A stretch of 20,407 nt of DNA. Origin: CAZJTL01 sp964548905. Its GTDB lineage: Bacteria; Cyanobacteriota; Cyanobacteriia; Cyanobacteriales; Xenococcaceae. The stretch spans positions 1 to 20,407 of the forward strand of contig CAZJTL010000076.1 of NCBI GenBank assembly GCA_964548905.1. The letters are read 5' to 3'. Below, in pieces: positions 16,771-20,407 of this stretch (position 1 is the first letter of the stretch; every line of letters begins with the position of its first letter). The notes under the pieces are model-generated. The model had not been told where the DNA came from. It saw nothing but the letters and a program-made list of their open reading frames with translations, and searched no databases. The translations under genes and the position numbers were made by a program.

Positions 16771-16777
16771 TCTCCTC
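16771..16777 (-). promoter_or_regulatory. Strong ribosome-binding site of eno
   Basis: GAGGAGA on the minus strand, five bases before the eno ATG. It is stronger than most leaders in this window, in keeping with high expression. Confidence 0.75.
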
Positions 16778-16801
16778 ATTATTTAACAGGGATTAGGGGT
16801 A

Positions 16802-16873
16802 AGTCAGAAGTCAGAAGTCAGAAGGCAGGTAGGGGCGAATGGCCATTCGCCCCTACAGAAGTCAGAAGTCAGA
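16802..16873. repeat. Heptamer array AGTCAGA split by a 28-bp palindrome
   Basis: AGTCAGA is repeated three times (16802-16822) followed by AGGCAG. A perfect palindrome at 16829-16856 comes next (half GTAGGGGCGAATGG). Two more AGTCAGA units follow at 16860-16873. The palindrome looks like a REP-type unit inserted into an STRR array. A degenerate copy is at 12650-12678. Confidence 0.85.
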
Positions 16874-16889
16874 AGTTAACAGCCCCCTT

Positions 16890-16967
16890 TCTTTGCTTCC
16901 CCTGCTCCCCCTGCTCCCTCCGCTTCCCCTGCTCCCCTGCTCCCCTGCTCCCTACACCCTAGCCCCT
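16890..16967. repeat. CTGCTCCC-type repeats running into the gap1 3' end
   Basis: CTGCTCCC-like units (period about 8) occupy the space before the gap1 stop codon. The array continues inside the coding end: 16950-16967 read on the minus strand is AGGGGCTAGGGTGTAGGG, identical to 18 bases of the array at 8238-8255. Confidence 0.8.
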
Positions 16968-17995
16968 GCCATCATTGCTGCTTCCTTATTCGCCATGGAA
17001 AGCATTAGATCGATCGTGCGTTGGGAGTAGCCCCATTCGTTGTCATACCATGCTACTACTTTGAAAAAGTTGGAATTTAGCTCTATTCCTGCTCCTGCAT
17101 CAAAGATACTGGAGTGGGGATCGCCTGTTAAATCGCAGGAAACGATATCTTCGTCGGTATAACCTAAAATTCCCTTTAACTCTCCTTCAGAAGCTCGTTT
17201 CATAGCTGCACAAATGTCTTGATAAGTGGTTGCTCGATCGGTGCGGAAAGTTAGGTCAACTACTGAGACATCTGGAGTGGGAACGCGGAATGCCATTCCA
17301 GTTAGCTTACCTTTGAGTTCGGGTAAAACTAGAGTAACTGCTTTCGCTGCTCCTGTAGAGGCAGGTATAATATTCTGTGCCGCACTGCGACCGCCGCGCC
17401 AATCTTTTTTACTGGGCCCGTCTACGGTTGGCTGAGTAGCTGTCACGGCGTGAACTGTAGTCATCAAACCTTCAGCCAAGCCAAAGTTTTCGTGAATCAC
17501 TTTGGCGATCGGGGCGAGACAGTTAGTAGTGCAGCTTGCGTTAGAAACCACTGTATCTTTACTGGGATCGTAGGTATCGTGATTTACTCCTACTAACAGA
17601 GTGCGAACCCTTGTCGGATCTTTAGTAGGGGCAGAAATAACTACTCGTTTGGCACCTGCGGTTAGATGTTTGGCTGCACTTTCGTAGTCGGTAAATAAGC
17701 CCGTAGATTCGACTACATATTCTGCGCCATACTGTTTCCAGGGAAGTTCTTCGGGGTTTCTGATACTAAAGCAGGGAATAAATTTACCGTTGACTTCAAT
17801 CCCATCTTCTTTAACTATGACAGTTCCCCCAAAACGACCGTGAGTCGAGTCGTATTTGAGTAAATAGGCGAGATTATCGGGTGGTACTAAATCGTTAATA
17901 CCTACAAATTCAAGATGGGGATTGTTAATACCAGCTCGAAAAACTAAACGCCCAATACGACCAAAACCATTGATCCCAACTTTAATATTTGCCAT
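16952..17995 (-). CDS. gap1: NAD-type glyceraldehyde-3-phosphate dehydrogenase, Gap1 class
   Basis: Oxidises glyceraldehyde-3-phosphate to 1,3-bisphosphoglycerate; cytoplasmic tetramer. 347 residues. Rossmann motif INGFGRIGRL at 8-17, then GINDL typical of NAD-preferring enzymes, SNASCTTNC with catalytic C155, and H182 in TTVHAVT. The wording VFRAGINNPHLEFVGINDLVPPDNLAYLLKYDSTHGRF marks the glycolytic Gap1 class, distinct from the NADP-using Calvin-cycle Gap2. AAGGAG at 18004-18009 supports the ATG. The last residues, AGARV, are encoded by repeat DNA shared with another intergenic array, so the C-terminus looks extended by repeat invasion. Gap1 serves glycogen breakdown and heterotrophic growth, matching the neighbours glgP, eno and pgm. 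Divergent from pgm. Confidence 0.96.
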   Translation of the reverse strand: MANIKVGINGFGRIGRLVFRAGINNPHLEFVGINDLVPPDNLAYLLKYDSTHGRFGGTVIVKEDGIEVNGKFIPCFSIRNPEELPWKQYGAEYVVESTGLFTDYESAAKHLTAGAKRVVISAPTKDPTRVRTLLVGVNHDTYDPSKDTVVSNASCTTNCLAPIAKVIHENFGLAEGLMTTVHAVTATQPTVDGPSKKDWRGGRSAAQNIIPASTGAAKAVTLVLPELKGKLTGMAFRVPTPDVSVVDLTFRTDRATTYQDICAAMKRASEGELKGILGYTDEDIVSCDLTGDPHSSIFDAGAGIELNSNFFKVVAWYDNEWGYSQRTIDLMLSMANKEAAMMAGARV

Positions 17996-18805
17996 GGGAA
18001 AAACTCCTTATTCAGTGCGAGTGAATTTGCTTACGATTGTGGATGAATTACCAATATGAAAGGCTTAAATGTTCAAAACGTACTAATAGAGATGAATTGG
18101 ATTCATTACCTACCTTTTCGGTCATTTCATGGTTCTTTTTTCCGTTTCTCTTAACTTTGTTTTACTCATTAACTAAGTGAAGTGAAGAAAATAACTACCG
18201 CTTAAATAGTGCTTCAGAGTCAATGGCATCACCATCAAATCTCGTTACGATCGACTTTCGATACGATCGCAATAATTTGACGACAGTTTGCACCATTTAA
18301 TCTTACGACCTATGTATCACTATCTGAACGATTTATTTCTTAATTAATTATGCAAATAATTTTTTTGCTCGTGAATTTGAAGTTAAGAAAAGGTTAAGTA
18401 ATTTTTTTAGTTAACTTTGATAACATAGCTTAACTTTCGTTAATGTGTTTCTTAACACTATTTACTTTGATAATTAATTGACTGAATTTGAGATATTAAT
18501 TATGCCAAAATATTGAAATTTACTTGCATATTATAACAAGAGCTAAATATAGAGTTGCTATTGACGAATCGATCTCATAAATGAGCTAAGTTCTGGTTTG
18601 CCTGGTTAAATTCTACTCGATCGCCACTTATTTTTGCTGATTACCAAGATACTTAACTGCTAAAATTTTTACGAAAATTTAATCATTTTTTTGTACAATT
18701 AAACCTGTCACTTGAGACTATCTGGTAAATAAAATCTCGTTAATCCGATTTGGAGAATACGACGGTATTTGATTTACAAAATTAGAAATATATTTAGATA
18801 TTTTG
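17996..18805. other. 810-bp divergent control region between gap1 and pgm
   Basis: No coding potential seen. It begins with the gap1 ribosome-binding site. Notable parts: ATGAAT-TGG-ATTCAT at 18092-18106, CGATCG pairs near 18248-18269, and a cluster of GTTAAG/CTTAAC-type sites at 18382-18456. The rest is AT-rich. It must hold both promoters; no -10/-35 pair is convincing enough to mark. The pgm start has no Shine-Dalgarno. Confidence 0.5.
18382..18456. promoter_or_regulatory. Cluster of GTTAAG/CTTAAC sites
   Basis: Within 75 bp: GTTAAG at 18382 and 18393 (11 bp apart), GTTAAC at 18410 inside the palindrome AGTTAACT, CTTAAC at 18429, GTTAAT at 18439 and CTTAAC at 18451. CTTAAC is the reverse complement of GTTAAG. 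TTAACTTT is repeated exactly at 18411 and 18430. A further CTTAAC is at 18150. Part of this may be due to AT-richness. A multi-site regulator is possible; none is identified. Confidence 0.35.
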
Positions 18806-20407
18806 ATGAATATTCGCACTTTTCCAACTAAGCCGTTTACAGATCAAAAACCTGGCACTTCAGGACTACGTAAGTCTGTCAAGGTCTTTCAAACACCTAA
18901 TTACTTAGAAAATTTCGTCCAGTCAATTTTTGACAGTCTAGATGGTTGTGAAGATCAAACTCTAGTCCTTGGTGGTGATGGTCGCTACTACAATCGTCAA
19001 GCAATTCAGACTATTCTAAAAATGGCGGCTGCTAACGGCATCGGACGAATCTTAGTCGGTCGTGGTGGCATTCTCTCTACTCCTGCTGCTTCTTGCGTAA
19101 TTCGTGAAGAAAAAGCTTATGGAGGTATTGTCCTTTCTGCTAGCCATAATCCAGGTGGGCCAAATGGCGATTTTGGCATCAAATACAATATTACCAATGG
19201 TGGGCCAGCTCCCGAAAAAGTCACCGAAGCCATTTATGCTCGTTCCCAAGTTATAGACAGCTACAAAATCCTAGAAGCGGCTGATATTAATTTAGATCGA
19301 GAAGGTTCCTTTAAGCTAGGAACGATGTCGGTAGAAGTAATCGATCCCACCGCAGCTTATTCCAAATTAATGCAATCTTTATTTGATTTCGATCGCATTC
19401 AATCTCTGCTTACTTCAGGTAAATTCCGCATCTGTGTAGATTCCATGCACGCCGTTACAGGAGGATACGCTCATTATCTCTTTGAAAAACGCTTAGGCGC
19501 ACCAGCAGGTACCGTAATTAACGGTACACCACTAGAAGACTTTGGCGGCGGACATCCAGATCCTAACTTAGTTTATGCCCACGAACTAGTAGACATACTC
19601 TTTGGCAAAGATGCACCTGATTTTGGTGCTGCTTCAGATGGTGATGGCGATCGCAATATGATTTTAGGACGCAACTTTTTTGTCACTCCTAGCGACAGTT
19701 TGGCAATCTTAACTGCTAACGCTCATCTCGTTCCAGGGTATAGTAAGGGAATCGCTGGTGTTGCTCGTTCCATGCCTACCAGTGCCGCAGTAGACAAAGT
19801 TGCTGCTAAACTGGGGATCGATTGCTATGAAACGCCTACAGGTTGGAAATTCTTTGGTAATCTTCTCGATGCCAATCAAGCTACCCTTTGTGGCGAAGAA
19901 AGTTTCGGTACTGGTTCTAACCACGTCCGCGAAAAAGATGGACTTTGGGCGGTTCTCTTCTGGCTTAATATCTTAGCAGTGACAGGAAAATCGGTAGAGC
20001 AAATTGTCCGCGAACATTGGCAAACCTACGGTCGTAATTTCTATTCCCGTCACGATTACGAAGAAGTAGATTCAGCAAGAGCAAACGACTTAATGGAACG
20101 CTTGCGCGGTATGCTTGCAAGTATGCCAGGTAATAAATTTGGTAGCTACACAGTAGAATACTCTGACGATTTTAGTTACACCGATCCCGTTGATGGTAGT
20201 GTCAGTAAAAAGCAAGGGATTCGCATTGGTTTTACCGATGGTTCTCGTTTGATTTTCAGATTATCTGGTACGGGTACTAAAGGAGCAACTTTACGAGTTT
20301 ATTTGGAAAGCTACGAACCAGATGCGAGTAAGCACAATGTCGATCCACAAACAGCTTTAGCTGAATTAATTTCTTTAGCTGAGGAAATCGCACAAATTCG
20401 CAAATTT
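18806..20407 (+). CDS. pgm: Phosphoglucomutase, 3' end missing
   Basis: Alpha-D-glucose phosphate-specific phosphoglucomutase, interconverting glucose-1-phosphate and glucose-6-phosphate in the cytoplasm. 534 codons are present with no stop before the window ends; the family has about 544, so roughly ten residues are missing. The four mutase signatures are intact: phosphoserine loop SASHNPGG with S113, Mg site D278-GDGDR283, sugar loop G363-EESFG368 and phosphate loop R485-LSGTGTKG493. The opening FTDQKPGTSGLRKSVKVF is typical of the type with a strict glucose preference. It is divergent from gap1 and 3.5 kb from glgP, whose product it uses; in reverse it supplies glucose-1-phosphate for glycogen synthesis. 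The ATG start has no clear Shine-Dalgarno. Confidence 0.96.
   Translation, partial: MNIRTFPTKPFTDQKPGTSGLRKSVKVFQTPNYLENFVQSIFDSLDGCEDQTLVLGGDGRYYNRQAIQTILKMAAANGIGRILVGRGGILSTPAASCVIREEKAYGGIVLSASHNPGGPNGDFGIKYNITNGGPAPEKVTEAIYARSQVIDSYKILEAADINLDREGSFKLGTMSVEVIDPTAAYSKLMQSLFDFDRIQSLLTSGKFRICVDSMHAVTGGYAHYLFEKRLGAPAGTVINGTPLEDFGGGHPDPNLVYAHELVDILFGKDAPDFGAASDGDGDRNMILGRNFFVTPSDSLAILTANAHLVPGYSKGIAGVARSMPTSAAVDKVAAKLGIDCYETPTGWKFFGNLLDANQATLCGEESFGTGSNHVREKDGLWAVLFWLNILAVTGKSVEQIVREHWQTYGRNFYSRHDYEEVDSARANDLMERLRGMLASMPGNKFGSYTVEYSDDFSYTDPVDGSVSKKQGIRIGFTDGSRLIFRLSGTGTKGATLRVYLESYEPDASKHNVDPQTALAELISLAEEIAQIRKF

Noticed and set aside
16839..17030. Plus-strand ORF rich in Leu and Pro
   Set aside because: It is low-complexity translation of the repeats and the antisense of gap1.
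1..20407. Defence system, prophage, tRNA or rRNA genes
   Set aside because: No such gene or signature was seen; all large genes are explained by metabolic, transport, regulatory or envelope families.

Overview
The window is chromosomal DNA from a cyanobacterium. HIP1-type octamers (GCGATCGC and its core CGATCG) are scattered through genes on both strands. The primary-type sigma factor, the DUF760 protein and a glycolytic GAPDH of the cyanobacterial Gap1 type all fit. Heptamer tandem repeats (STRRs) fill many intergenic gaps, as is known in filamentous and colonial cyanobacteria. I cannot fix the genus from sequence alone.

Layout. 1-1909 (+): a PIG-L-type deacetylase and a family 2 glycosyltransferase, probably part of a surface-glycan locus, separated by 263 bp that look like decayed coding DNA. 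2082-5087 (-): a 1001-residue fusion of a divergent PlsY-like membrane domain to a PEP-synthase/rifampin-phosphotransferase-like dikinase. 5239-6278: a divergent pair, a small DUF1772-like membrane protein (-) and a MarR-type regulator (+), with a perfect 11-bp inverted repeat centred between them. 6310-8223: an OB-fold lipoprotein (-), folD (+) and a TolB-like lipoprotein (+). 8370-9839 (-): a DUF760 protein and a group 2 sigma factor. 10435-12252 (+): an ABC exporter half-transporter. 12697-17995 (-): glgP, eno and gap1. 18806-20407 (+): pgm, divergent from gap1 and cut by the window end about ten codons short.

The right third works as one metabolic block. GlgP releases glucose-1-phosphate from glycogen and Pgm converts it to glucose-6-phosphate. 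Gap1 and enolase carry carbon through lower glycolysis. This is the dark or heterotrophic carbon route of cyanobacteria. FolD supplies one-carbon folates, and the sigma factor is a plausible stress or light-dark regulator.

No defence island, prophage, CRISPR array, rRNA or tRNA was seen. The more unusual observations are the PlsY-dikinase fusion, a 137-bp MITE-like element whose end forms part of the eno stop codon, heptamer arrays abutting several other stop codons (in gap1 apparently coding for the last residues), the symmetrical MarR operator candidate, a run of hairpins between the ABC exporter gene and glgP, and a cluster of GTTAAG-type sites between gap1 and pgm.
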